A stretch of DNA of 64,000 nt from Bradyrhizobium sp. AZCC 1693 (GTDB lineage: Bacteria; Pseudomonadota; Alphaproteobacteria; Rhizobiales; Xanthobacteraceae), in NCBI RefSeq assembly GCF_036924745.1, contig NZ_JAZHSD010000001.1, positions 434,001 through 498,000 on the forward strand. The letters are read 5' to 3'. Under the pieces are notes generated by a model. It saw nothing but the letters and a program-made list of their open reading frames with translations, was not told the DNA's origin and made no database searches. Both the position numbers and the translations under genes were made by a program. Each line of letters opens with the position of its first letter. Position 1 is the first letter of the stretch. Shown in pieces: positions 50,789 through 59,635 of this stretch.

Positions 50789-50811
50789 GGTGCGGGGAGC
50801 GGGGCTGAGCC

Positions 50812-52014
50812 ATGGGACCATTGGAAGGCATCAAGGTCATCGACATGACGACCGTGCTGATGGGGCCCTATGCCACCCAGATGCTCGGTGACTACGGCGC
50901 CGACGTCGTCAAGGTGGAATCGCTGGATGGCGACGTGACGCGGCAGATCGGGCCGACCCGTCATCCCGGCATGGGGCCGGTGTTCCTCAACACCAACCGA
51001 AGCAAGCGCTCAATTTGTCTCGATTTGAAGAAGCCCGCCGGGCGCGACGCTGTGCTGCGGCTGATCAAATCCGCCGACGTGCTGGTATACAACGTGCGCC
51101 CGCAGGCCATGGCGCGGCTGAATCTCGGTTACGACGTCGTATCGAAAATCAACCCGCGCCTGGTCTATGCCGGTGTGTTCGGCTTCGGCCAGGATGGGCC
51201 CTATGCGGCGAAGCCCGCCTATGACGATCTGATCCAGGGCGCGACGGCATTGCCGGCGTTGATGGCGCAGACCGCCGATGGCGTGCCGCGCTATGTCCCG
51301 AATGCGCTGGTCGACCGCATTGTCGGGCTCACGGCCGTGGGTGCGATCTGCGCCAGCCTTGTCGATCGCAACCGTACCGGCTGCGGCCAGCGCGTCGATA
51401 TCCCGATGTTCGAAACCATGGCCGGTTTCGTGATGGGCGACCACATGGGCGGCCTCACCTATGAGCCGCCGCTCGACAAAGGCGGCTATGCGCGACACCT
51501 GTCGCCGGACCGGCGGCCCTACAAGACTTCGGACGGCTACATCTGCGTGATCGTCTACAACGACAAGCAGTGGCAGAATTTCTTCGATGCCACCGGGCGC
51601 GACGATCTTCGCGTCCATCCGAAATTCGCGACCTTCGCCGGCCGCGCCGTCAACATCGACACGGTCTATGCCGAACTGGCGCGCATCCTCGAAACCAGGA
51701 CCACCGCCGAGTGGACCGATATCCTTGAAAAGGCCGACGTGCCGGTCATGCCGATGCATGATCTCGAAAGCCTGCTGGGCGATCCCCACATCGTCGCGAC
51801 CGGTTTCTTCCCCGTAGTCGATCATCCGACCGAGGGCCGTATCCGCAACATGCGGCCTTCGGCGCGATTTTCGGAAACGCCGGTTGAAACCATACGGCTG
51901 GCCCCGCGCCTGAGCGAGCACAGTGCGGAAATCCTCAGCGAAGCGGGGTTCTCGGCGGACGAAATTGCCGCTCTGGTGCGCGATGGCGTCACCAAGACCG
52001 TGCCAAACACGTAA
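50812..52014 (+). CDS. CaiB/BaiF-family CoA transferase
   Basis: A 400-aa class III CoA transferase. It starts MGPLEGIKVIDMTTVLMGPYATQMLGDYGADVVKVE, the standard opening, and has PGMGPVFLNTNRSKRSICLDLK. The catalytic Asp is most probably Asp138 in KPAYDDLIQG. GQRVDIPMFETMAGFV and the C-terminal APRLSEHSAEILSEAGFS are also typical. It moves CoA between carboxylic acids and would activate the acid that feeds this cluster. Purine-rich GGGGAGCGGGG is just upstream. The acyl-CoA dehydrogenase gene begins 11 nt after its stop. Confidence 0.92.
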   Translation: MGPLEGIKVIDMTTVLMGPYATQMLGDYGADVVKVESLDGDVTRQIGPTRHPGMGPVFLNTNRSKRSICLDLKKPAGRDAVLRLIKSADVLVYNVRPQAMARLNLGYDVVSKINPRLVYAGVFGFGQDGPYAAKPAYDDLIQGATALPALMAQTADGVPRYVPNALVDRIVGLTAVGAICASLVDRNRTGCGQRVDIPMFETMAGFVMGDHMGGLTYEPPLDKGGYARHLSPDRRPYKTSDGYICVIVYNDKQWQNFFDATGRDDLRVHPKFATFAGRAVNIDTVYAELARILETRTTAEWTDILEKADVPVMPMHDLESLLGDPHIVATGFFPVVDHPTEGRIRNMRPSARFSETPVETIRLAPRLSEHSAEILSEAGFSADEIAALVRDGVTKTVPNT

Positions 52015-52025
52015 GGACGAGATAG

Positions 52026-53192
52026 ATGGATTTTGCGCTGTCGGCCAACCAGGAATCGATCCGCGACGCGGTCGGAAAAATCTGCTCACGCTTCGACGAT
52101 GCCTATTGGCTGAAGAAGGACAAGGAGGGCGGCTACCCCGCCGATTTCCACCGCGCGCTGGCGGACGCCGGCTGGCTCGGCATCTGCATCCCTGAGGAAT
52201 ATGGCGGCTCGGGGCTCGGCATTACCGACGCCGCGATCATGATGCGGGCGATTTCGGAATCGGGCGCCGGCATGTCCGGTGCGTCCGCCGTGCATATGAA
52301 CGTGTTCGGGCTCAATCCCGTCGTCGTATTCGGCACCAAGGAACAGTGCACCCGCATGTTGCCGCCGATCATCGACGGCCGCGACAAGTCATGTTTCGCG
52401 GTGACCGAACCCAATACCGGCCTCAATACCACGCAGTTGAAAACCCGCGCGGTGCGCAAGGGCGACAAATATGTCGTCAACGGCCAGAAGGTCTGGATTT
52501 CTACCGCGCAGGTCGCCAACAAAATTCTGCTGCTGGCGCGCACCACGCCGCTGGAAGAGGTGAAGACGCCGACGCAGGGCTTGAGCCTGTTCTACACCGA
52601 CTTCGACAAGAAGCGCGTCACCGTGCATGAGATCGAAAAGATGGGCCGCAAGCCTGTCGACTCCAACGAATTGTTCTTCGAGAATTTCGAAATCCCGGTC
52701 GAGGACCGCCTCGGCGAAGAAGGCCGCGGCTTCGAATATATCCTGCACGGCATGAATCCGGAGCGCATCCTGATCGCGGCGGAAGCGGTTGGTCTCGGGC
52801 AGATCGCGCTGTCGCGCGCTGCGGCCTACGCCAAGAACCGCATCGTGTTCAACCGCCCCATCGGCATGAATCAAGGCATTCAGCATCCGCTGGCGAAGAA
52901 CTGGATGGAACTGGAAGCCGCGTGGATGATGGTGCTGCGCGCAGGCTGGCAGTACGACCAGGGCATGCAGTGCGGCCCGGCCGCCAATGCTGCAAAGTAC
53001 CTCGCTGCAGAAGCCGGTTTTCACGCCTGCGAGCAGGCGGTGATGACGCATGGCGGCTTCGGTTACGCCAAGGAATATCACGTCGAGCGCTATTTGCGGG
53101 AATCCCTGATCCCGCGCATCGCGCCGATCAGCCCGCAGCTCATTCTCAGCTTCATCGCCGAGAAAGTGCTCGGTCTGCCGAAGTCGTATTGA
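52026..53192 (+). CDS. acyl-CoA dehydrogenase
   Basis: A 388-aa flavin-dependent acyl-CoA dehydrogenase. The N-terminal helical domain (FALSANQESIRDAVGKICSRFDDAYW), the middle beta-domain with CFAVTEPNTGLNTTQLKTRAVRKGDKYVVNGQKVWIST and the C-terminal helical domain with GRGFEYILHGMNPERILIAAEAVGLG and THGGFGYAKEYHVERYLRES are all present. It introduces a 2,3 double bond into an acyl-CoA and passes electrons to ETF. The cluster suggests a branched or cyclic acyl-CoA, but specificity is open. It is 13 nt from the thiolase-like gene downstream. Confidence 0.93.
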   Translation: MDFALSANQESIRDAVGKICSRFDDAYWLKKDKEGGYPADFHRALADAGWLGICIPEEYGGSGLGITDAAIMMRAISESGAGMSGASAVHMNVFGLNPVVVFGTKEQCTRMLPPIIDGRDKSCFAVTEPNTGLNTTQLKTRAVRKGDKYVVNGQKVWISTAQVANKILLLARTTPLEEVKTPTQGLSLFYTDFDKKRVTVHEIEKMGRKPVDSNELFFENFEIPVEDRLGEEGRGFEYILHGMNPERILIAAEAVGLGQIALSRAAAYAKNRIVFNRPIGMNQGIQHPLAKNWMELEAAWMMVLRAGWQYDQGMQCGPAANAAKYLAAEAGFHACEQAVMTHGGFGYAKEYHVERYLRESLIPRIAPISPQLILSFIAEKVLGLPKSY

Positions 53193-53205
53193 GAAACAGA
53201 CGACC

Positions 53206-54342
53206 ATGAGCTTCATCACCGGCGTCGGGCTGACATCTTACGGCAAGCACGAAGGCTCTTCCTCGCTCGATCTCATGAGCAAGGCGGCTGAGCTTGCGAT
53301 TGCCGATGCCGGGCTGAAGCGATCCGAGATCGACGGCGTTCTCTGCGGCTATTCGACGGTTTCGCCGCACATCATGCTGGCGACCGTTTTCGCCGAGCAT
53401 TTTGGTATCCAGCCATCCTATGCTCATGCGGTGCAGGTCGGCGGGGCCACCGGGCTCGCCATGACCATGCTGGCGCATCATCTGGTCGACGCCGGCGTCG
53501 CAAAGCATATGCTGGCGGTCGGCGGCGAAAATCGTCTGACCGGGCAGAGCCGCGACGCCTCGATCCAGGCGCTGGCGCAGGTCGGTCACCCCGACTACGA
53601 GGTGACTTTGGGGCCGACGATCCCCGCCTATTACGGCCTCGTCGCGTCGCGCTACATGCACGAATATGGCGTCACGCAGGAAGACCTCGCCGAATTCGCG
53701 GTGCTGATGCGCGCCCACGCCCTGACGCATCCCGGTGCCCAGTTCCACGAGCCGATCACCGTCGCTGACGTGATGGCTTCAAAGCCGGTGGCGATGCCGC
53801 TGAAGCTTTTGGATTGCTGCCCGGTGTCCGACGGCGGTGCGGCGTTCGTGGTCAGCCGTGAGCGAACAGGTGCGACCGGCGTTCGCGTGCGCGGCTGCGC
53901 GCAGGCGCATACCCATCAGCACGTCACGGCCGCGCCCGCCTTGAGCGAGCTCGGCGCGGAGATTGCGGTCGCCAAGGCGAAGGCCGCGTCCGGCGTAGCG
54001 ATATCGGACGTGCGCTACGCCGCGGTCTACGACAGCTTCACCATTACGCTGGCGATGCTTTTGGAAGACCTCGGTCTTGCCGGGCGCGGCGAGGCGGCCG
54101 CGCGGGTGCGGGCAGGGCATTTTGGCCGCGAAGGGGTTATGCCCCTCAACACCCATGGCGGGCTTTTGAGCTACGGCCACTGCGGCGTCGGCGGCGCGAT
54201 GGCGCATCTGGTCGAGACGCATTTGCAGATGACGGAGCGCGCCGGACCTCGGCAGGTCCGCGATGCCTCGATCGCGCTCTTGCACGGTGATGGCGGCGTG
54301 CTGTCGTCGCATGTGAGCATGTTCCTGGAGCGGGTGCGATGA
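53206..54342 (+). CDS. thiolase-fold protein lacking the nucleophilic Cys (Ltp2-like)
   Basis: A 378-aa thiolase-superfamily protein with a degenerate active site. Where thiolases have a Cys in ACATG, this one reads VQVGGATGL (Gly79-Gly80), and the HDCF element is replaced by YDSF (Tyr275-Asp276-Ser277), while SYGHCGVGGAM retains His in the GHP position. Loss of the Cys together with a Tyr at the second site and a downstream DUF35 gene matches Ltp2, the retro-aldolase of actinobacterial steroid side-chain degradation. It probably cleaves a 3-hydroxyacyl-CoA-type adduct without forming a thioester intermediate. Its stop overlaps the DUF35 start by 4 nt. Confidence 0.8.
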   Translation: MSFITGVGLTSYGKHEGSSSLDLMSKAAELAIADAGLKRSEIDGVLCGYSTVSPHIMLATVFAEHFGIQPSYAHAVQVGGATGLAMTMLAHHLVDAGVAKHMLAVGGENRLTGQSRDASIQALAQVGHPDYEVTLGPTIPAYYGLVASRYMHEYGVTQEDLAEFAVLMRAHALTHPGAQFHEPITVADVMASKPVAMPLKLLDCCPVSDGGAAFVVSRERTGATGVRVRGCAQAHTHQHVTAAPALSELGAEIAVAKAKAASGVAISDVRYAAVYDSFTITLAMLLEDLGLAGRGEAAARVRAGHFGREGVMPLNTHGGLLSYGHCGVGGAMAHLVETHLQMTERAGPRQVRDASIALLHGDGGVLSSHVSMFLERVR

Positions 54343-54698
54343 TCGACAAACTCGCCGACTGGACCACGGGCGCCGAGGCCATCGTCTATCAATCCTGCGG
54401 CGCGTGCGGGAACGTGCAGTATTTCCACCGCAATTTCTGCGCCGCCTGCGGTGCGCCGGATCCGACTGAGAAGCGCGCCAGCGGAACCGCGACGGTCTAT
54501 GCGACGTCGCTGGTGTGCCGCGCCGCAACGCCGGAGACGCGCGCGCATGTTCCCTACAATATCGTGCTGGTCGATGCGACCGAGGGCTTTCGCATGATGG
54601 CCCATGGTGCCAACGATCTCGCGATCGGCGACATCGTCATCGTGAGCTATCGGCCGTTTGCGGGAAAGCTGGTCCCGTATTTCGAGAAAGCGAAGTAA
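54339..54698 (+). CDS. DUF35 OB-fold / zinc-ribbon protein
   Basis: A 119-aa protein of the DUF35 family: an N-terminal rubredoxin-like zinc ribbon (Cys20, Cys23, Cys34, Cys37 in SCGACG and FCAACGAP) followed by an OB-fold (TATVYATSLVCRAATPETRAHVPYNIVLVDATEGFRMMAHG). DUF35 domains bind CoA esters and form obligate partners with thiolase-fold proteins, for example in ChsH2-Ltp2 and in acetoacetyl-CoA synthesis of archaea. Translational coupling to the Cys-less thiolase upstream strongly suggests a complex. Last gene of the cluster. Confidence 0.93.
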   Translation: MIDKLADWTTGAEAIVYQSCGACGNVQYFHRNFCAACGAPDPTEKRASGTATVYATSLVCRAATPETRAHVPYNIVLVDATEGFRMMAHGANDLAIGDIVIVSYRPFAGKLVPYFEKAK

Positions 54699-54782
54699 GC
54701 TTCAGGCAAAATGCTCACGCTACGAAGCAACCCAGAATTACGCGGAACAGGTGAAAATCTGAGTGCTTCGACGCGTCAACAT

Positions 54783-54884
54783 TCAGTGCCAGTAGAACAC
54801 AACGCTGGCGATGACGAGCATCGCTGTTACCGCCAGTGTCTGCGCAAGCGCTTCCGAGGCCGCCTTCCTGGTGGCTTCCTTCAT
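54783..54884 (-). CDS. 33-aa single-span membrane peptide
   Basis: A small gene that is easily overlooked. It encodes MKEATRKAASEALAQTLAV followed by TAMLVIASVVFYWH. The first half is a short basic amphipathic helix and the second a membrane span, so it probably sits in the inner membrane. The start is supported by GGGAG 6 nt upstream of ATG 54884. No homologue is known to me. It lies on the minus strand in the gap between the DUF35 and CMD genes. Confidence 0.55.
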   Translation of the reverse strand: MKEATRKAASEALAQTLAVTAMLVIASVVFYWH

Positions 54885-55224
54885 GCCTAACTCCCTAGAC
54901 TTGGGCATGAGTCATCCTTGCCCGTGAAGGCCTGATGAACTCAGTTTGGTTTTACTCGGAACACCCCGCGACGAGTATTCGCTCCTTTGAGTCCCCACTC
55001 AGCGAATATCGACAGTCCTGAGAATCGACCAGCATTGAGGCGGCAATTTGTCTCGCTCGTAGCCGGTTTGTGCACGAGAGAGGGAGTTTTTTGGCGCGAG
55101 TCTAGCGGCTTGGGCGCAGGCCCGAACCTGAGGCGGCGACGTTTCGACAGTTGATCAGCTTTCTGCTGCGGTGCATGATCCCCCTGTCAACAAATCAGAA
55201 AATCTCCAAACCCCAAGGTGATCA
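54885..55224. other. intergenic region, no further gene seen
   Basis: About 340 bp between the 33-aa peptide gene and the CMD gene. It is less GC-rich than its surroundings and must hold the promoters for both, which are divergent. The plus strand has a short run CAAACCCCAAGGTGATCA before the CMD start. I see no convincing -35/-10 pair, terminator or RNA gene. Confidence 0.45.
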
Positions 55225-55752
55225 ATGGCCCGCGTCGAATATAGCGATCCCGCCAAGCACAATGAGCGCACCCGCGAATTGCTGGGCAAAAACCGCAATG
55301 CGAACATCTTCCGGATGATGGCGCATTCGCCGAGCTATCTCGAACAATACTGCCGGCTGGGCGGGGCCATCAGGCACAAGGGTGAACTGGACCCGATCGT
55401 GCGCGAACTCGCCATCACCCGCACCGGCATTCTGTGCGAGGCGCCCTATGAAATCGTCGCCCACAAGCGGATCGGCAAGAATGTCGGGGTTACCGACGAA
55501 CAGAACGAGGCGCTGGAGAACTGGGAAGCGGCGACCTGCTTCAACGAAGTGCAGCGCGCCGCGCTCGCCTTCACCGATGAAATCGTCCGGCGTCACAAGG
55601 CGACGGACGCGACCTTCAACGCGATTGCCTCGAAACTGACGCCGGCTGCATTGGTCGAACTGCAGCTCGCGGTCGGCTTCTACATCATGACGTCCAAGTT
55701 CCTGGAAACGTTTGCCATCGATCTGCAGCCGGTGACGGAAGTGGTGGGCTGA
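55225..55752 (+). CDS. carboxymuconolactone decarboxylase family protein
   Basis: A 175-aa CMD/AhpD-superfamily protein. Diagnostic core: DPIVRELAITRTGILCEAPYEIVAHKRIGKNVGV (about 53-86), in which one Cys (position about 71) and a His are present but not the CxxC pair of peroxidases, so alkylhydroperoxidase activity is doubtful. The helical pattern ends with LVELQLAVGFYIMTSKFLETF. Genes of this type occur in aromatic and lipid degradation clusters. The AAGGTGATCA before the ATG gives a fair RBS. It converges with the Hsp70-like gene 13 nt downstream. Confidence 0.88.
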   Translation: MARVEYSDPAKHNERTRELLGKNRNANIFRMMAHSPSYLEQYCRLGGAIRHKGELDPIVRELAITRTGILCEAPYEIVAHKRIGKNVGVTDEQNEALENWEAATCFNEVQRAALAFTDEIVRRHKATDATFNAIASKLTPAALVELQLAVGFYIMTSKFLETFAIDLQPVTEVVG

Positions 55753-55765
55753 TCTGCGGCCGTTC

Positions 55766-57022
55766 TCAGCTCGCAGGCCCGTATCGTCGCAGCGCCTCCA
55801 GTGTCAATCCCTTGCCGACCGCGCCGAAGATGTCACCCTCGACGATGCGGGCCGACGGCATGGCCTTGGCGATCGTGTTGCGAACGTGGGCGAGTTTTAC
55901 CGAGCCGCCGGTCAGGAACACCGAGTCGATATCACCGGCGGCCAGTCCTGCCTGGATAAGGCAGTTGTTGATACGCGCCGCGATGCGATCGGCCAGCTGC
56001 TTTGTATGGCTAACAAGATCGGGGCGGCTGATATCAGCGCCAAGACCGGGGGTAACCCACTCCAGCGGAATGTCCGCCCGGCGCTTCTCGGAGAGCGCGA
56101 TCTTGGCCTCTTCGACTTCCATCGCCAGCGTATGGCCGCGCTGTTCGTGCACCACGCGTATCAGCCGGTCGAGAAGTTCCGGCTCGCTGGCCTCCTGCCG
56201 GACCTGGCGGATATCGGCCATCACGCGCGGTTCATACATGCGGTTGATGCTCGACCAGGTCGCGAGGTCGTGGAAGTAGCTCGACGGCACGTCAAGCCCG
56301 GCACGCTTCATGGCGCTGCGGAATCCGAACAGCGGCATGATCACGCCGAGGCTGAGCTGACGGTCGAAATCGGTGCCGCCGATGCGCACGCCGTCATTGG
56401 CGAGAATATCGGCCGCCCGATCGGCCTTGCCGTGGCGCTCGGGCCCCAGACGCACGATCGAAAAGTCGGACGTGCCGCCGCCGATATCGGCGATCAGTGC
56501 GACTTCCTCGGATGTGATCTGTCGCTCATAGTCCAGAGCCGCGGCGATCGGCTCGAACTGAAACGTGACCTCGTCAAAGCCGATCCCCCGCGCAATCGTT
56601 CGCAGCGTGTCCTCCGCCTTGCGATCAGCGTCCGGCGCGTTGTCGACGAAGTGCACCGGCCGGCCATGAACAACCTCGCGCAGTTCGCGGCCGGTGGCCT
56701 GTTCCGCGCGGCGCTTGATCGCGCCAAGGTAATAGGCGATCACGTCGCGGAAGCTGACCCGTGCGCGTCCGAGCCGGGTGGTTTCGTCGATCAGCGAGGT
56801 GCCGAGCACCGACTTGAGGCTCCGCATCAGGCGGCCGGGCGCGCCTTCGACATAAGCTTCCACAGCCCTGCGGCCGATCAGAACGCCGCCGTCCACCTCA
56901 TAGAACATCGCACTGGGTATAGTGGTCTGTGCGGCCTCCAGGGCCACCAGAACCGGCGCTTGGCCCTCGATGGTGCCAAGCGTCGTGTTCGACGTTCCGA
57001 AATCAAGGCCACAGATTGACAT
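55766..57022 (-). CDS. yegD: Hsp70-like chaperone, YegD family
   Basis: A roughly 418-aa actin/Hsp70-fold ATPase of the YegD type. GLDFGTSNTTLGTI (phosphate 1), VALIADIGGGTSDFSIVRL (phosphate 2) and SVFLTGGSVKLAHVRNTIAK (adenosine) are all present. The C-terminal peptide-binding domain of DnaK is absent; the protein stops after the nucleotide domain, as YegD does. Role unclear, possibly a chaperone-like ATPase. The start at 57022 (MSICGLDFG) has AGGAG 7 nt upstream. It is divergent from tex across 230 bp. Confidence 0.88.
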   Translation of the reverse strand: MSICGLDFGTSNTTLGTIEGQAPVLVALEAAQTTIPSAMFYEVDGGVLIGRRAVEAYVEGAPGRLMRSLKSVLGTSLIDETTRLGRARVSFRDVIAYYLGAIKRRAEQATGRELREVVHGRPVHFVDNAPDADRKAEDTLRTIARGIGFDEVTFQFEPIAAALDYERQITSEEVALIADIGGGTSDFSIVRLGPERHGKADRAADILANDGVRIGGTDFDRQLSLGVIMPLFGFRSAMKRAGLDVPSSYFHDLATWSSINRMYEPRVMADIRQVRQEASEPELLDRLIRVVHEQRGHTLAMEVEEAKIALSEKRRADIPLEWVTPGLGADISRPDLVSHTKQLADRIAARINNCLIQAGLAAGDIDSVFLTGGSVKLAHVRNTIAKAMPSARIVEGDIFGAVGKGLTLEALRRYGPAS

Positions 57023-57252
57023 GGATGCTCCTGGAGGGAGCGTCCGTTTACACATTACAACGCCATCGATCCACCTTTATCTTGTGTCGTCGCAACCGGT
57101 TGTTCGCACATATTGAATTGTTCGATTAAGGCCATCCACAGATCAATTTGTTTCCCGCGACGCCTTGATGAAATAATCTGCGATGGTCCATAAGCGGCCT
57201 CCGGCGGCGGGGGCGACTCACCTGCCGCGCTGGTTTCGGGAAAGATTTGGCC

Positions 57253-59586
57253 GTGGCAAATATCAATCGACAGATCGCGGAAGAACTCGGCGTTCGCGAG
57301 CAGCAGATCTCGGCGACCGTCGAATTGCTCGACGGCGGCGCCACCGTGCCGTTCGTGGCGCGCTATCGCAAGGAAATCACCGGTGGGCTCGACGATGCGC
57401 AACTGCGCACGCTGGAAGAGCGGCTGACCTATCTGCGCGAACTCGAGGAGCGCCGGGTCGCCATTCTCAATTCGGTCCGCGAGCAGGGCAAGCTCGACGC
57501 CACGCTGGAAGCCGCAATCATGGCGGCCGACAGCAAGGGGCGTCTGGAAGACATCTATCTGCCGTTCAAGCCGAAGCGCCGCACCAAGGCCGAGATCGCC
57601 AAGGAAGCCGGGCTCGAACCATTGTCCGAACTGTTGCTGACGCAGCCGCAGAACGATCCGTTGGCGGTGGCCGCGACCTTCGTCGACGCCGAGAAGCAGG
57701 TGGCGGATGTCGCCGCGGCGCTCGAAGGCGCGCGTGCGATCCTGGTGGAGCGCTTTGCCGAGGATGCCGATCTGATCGGGCGCTTGCGCGAAGAAATGTG
57801 GTCGAACGGGGTGATGACATCCACCGTGCGCAAGGGCAAGAAGCTCGAAGGCGAGAAGTTCAAGGACTATTTCGACTACAACGGAGCCCTCCACAAGCTG
57901 CCGTCGCACCGCATTCTCGCGCTGTTCCGTGGCGAGAAGGAAGAAATTCTCGAGCTGCAGATATTGCCCGATGCGCAAGTTCCGGTCGCCAACGTGCCGA
58001 GCGCGTATGAATTGAAGATCATGCAGTGCTTTCTCATTTCCGATCAGGGCCGCCCGGGCGACCGCTGGCTGGTCGAGACCGCGCGCTGGGCGTGGCGCAC
58101 CAAGATCCAGGTGCATCTCAACATCGACCTGCGGATGCGGCTGTGGACGGCGGCGGAGACCGAGGGCGTGCGGGTGTTCGCCTCGAATTTGCGCGACCTG
58201 CTGCTGGCGGCGCCAGCCGGCGCGCGCGTCACCATGGGGCTCGATCCCGGCTATCGCTCCGGCGTCAAGGTCGCCGTCGTCGACGCCACCGGCAAGGTGG
58301 TGGCGACGAGCACGGTCTATCCGCACGAACCGCAACGGCAGTGGGACGCGACGTTGGCGACGCTGGGCAAGCTCGCGGTCGCGCACCGCGTCGACCTGAT
58401 TGCGATCGGCAACGGCACCGCCTCGCGCGAGACCGACAAGCTGGCGACCGAACTGGTCAAGCTGCTGCCGGACCTGAAGATGTCGAAGATCGTGGTGTCC
58501 GAAGCGGGCGCATCGGTCTACTCCGCCTCGGCCTTTGCATCCGAGGAATTGCCGGAGCTCGACGTCACCTTGCGCGGCGCGGTGTCGATCGCGCGGCGCC
58601 TGCAGGATCCGCTGGCCGAGCTCGTCAAGATCGATCCGAAGGCGATCGGTGTCGGGCAATACCAGCACGACCTCGGTGAAACCAAATTGGCGCGCTCGCT
58701 CGATGCCGTGGTCGAAGACTGCGTCAACGCCGTCGGCGTCGATGCCAACACGGCTTCCGCGCCGCTGCTGGCGCGGGTGTCGGGCATCGGCGCAGGGCTG
58801 GCGCAAAGCATCGTGCAGCATCGCGACGCCAACGGCCCGTTCAAATCGCGAAAGGCGCTGAAGGAAGTGCCGCGGCTGGGACCGAAGGCGTTCGAGCAGT
58901 GCGCAGGGTTCCTGCGCATCAACGGCGGTGAAGACCCGCTCGATTCTTCCGGCGTCCATCCGGAAGCCTATCCTGTGGTGCGGCGGATACTCACCGCAGC
59001 AAAGAGCGACATCAAGGCGCTGATCGGCAATGCCGAGATCGTGCGCCAGCTGAAGCCGCAGGCCTTTGTCGACGAAACCTTTGGTCTGCCCACGGTCACC
59101 GACATCCTGCGCGAGCTGGAAAAGCCCGGCCGCGATCCGCGTCCGGCCTTCAAGGCCGCCGTCTTCAAAGAAGGTGTCGAGGAGATCAAGGACCTCAAGC
59201 GCGGCATGATCCTGGAAGGCACGGTGACGAACGTCGCGGCCTTCGGCGCCTTCGTCGATATCGGCGTGCATCAGGACGGCCTGGTGCACATCTCGGCGAT
59301 GTCAAAAACCTTCATCAAGGACCCGCGCGAGGTGGTGAAGCCGGGCGACATCGTCAAGGTCAAGGTGCTGGAGGTCGAGGTCGCCCGCAAGCGCATCGCG
59401 CTGACGCTGCGGCTGGATGATGAAGTCGGCGCCAAGGGCCCGAAGCTGTCGGAAACCAAGATGCGCGAGTATTCCAAGGCGTCGATGACGTCATCCGCGC
59501 CGCGCAAGGCGCAGGACCAGGGCGGCGCACTGGCCGATGCGCTGCGGCGCGCGGCCGAGAAGAATGGACGAGGCAAGGCTGGGTAG
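57253..59586 (+). CDS. tex: Tex family transcription accessory protein
   Basis: A 777-aa RNA-binding protein. Order: N-terminal helical region ([39 protein letters not shown]), YqgF-like domain with [17 protein letters not shown], helix-hairpin-helix segments ([15 protein letters not shown] and [21 protein letters not shown]), and a C-terminal S1 domain ([31 protein letters not shown]). Tex acts on RNA polymerase and affects transcription. The GTG at 57253 is the best start: GGGAAAG lies 8 nt upstream, and it matches MANINRQ in other rhizobia; the TTG at 57247 would be too close to it. Convergent with the glutaminase gene. Confidence 0.95.
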   Translation: MANINRQIAEELGVREQQISATVELLDGGATVPFVARYRKEITGGLDDAQLRTLEERLTYLRELEERRVAILNSVREQGKLDATLEAAIMAADSKGRLEDIYLPFKPKRRTKAEIAKEAGLEPLSELLLTQPQNDPLAVAATFVDAEKQVADVAAALEGARAILVERFAEDADLIGRLREEMWSNGVMTSTVRKGKKLEGEKFKDYFDYNGALHKLPSHRILALFRGEKEEILELQILPDAQVPVANVPSAYELKIMQCFLISDQGRPGDRWLVETARWAWRTKIQVHLNIDLRMRLWTAAETEGVRVFASNLRDLLLAAPAGARVTMGLDPGYRSGVKVAVVDATGKVVATSTVYPHEPQRQWDATLATLGKLAVAHRVDLIAIGNGTASRETDKLATELVKLLPDLKMSKIVVSEAGASVYSASAFASEELPELDVTLRGAVSIARRLQDPLAELVKIDPKAIGVGQYQHDLGETKLARSLDAVVEDCVNAVGVDANTASAPLLARVSGIGAGLAQSIVQHRDANGPFKSRKALKEVPRLGPKAFEQCAGFLRINGGEDPLDSSGVHPEAYPVVRRILTAAKSDIKALIGNAEIVRQLKPQAFVDETFGLPTVTDILRELEKPGRDPRPAFKAAVFKEGVEEIKDLKRGMILEGTVTNVAAFGAFVDIGVHQDGLVHISAMSKTFIKDPREVVKPGDIVKVKVLEVEVARKRIALTLRLDDEVGAKGPKLSETKMREYSKASMTSSAPRKAQDQGGALADALRRAAEKNGRGKAG

Positions 59587-59635
59587 GCGGAATAACAGCC
59601 AGCCACTCGGCGATGAGCATCCGGGACACGGAAGC

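Noticed and set aside
57055..59289. Minus-strand frame of 744 codons over tex
   Set aside because: Antisense to Tex; low-complexity His/Arg/Leu composition.
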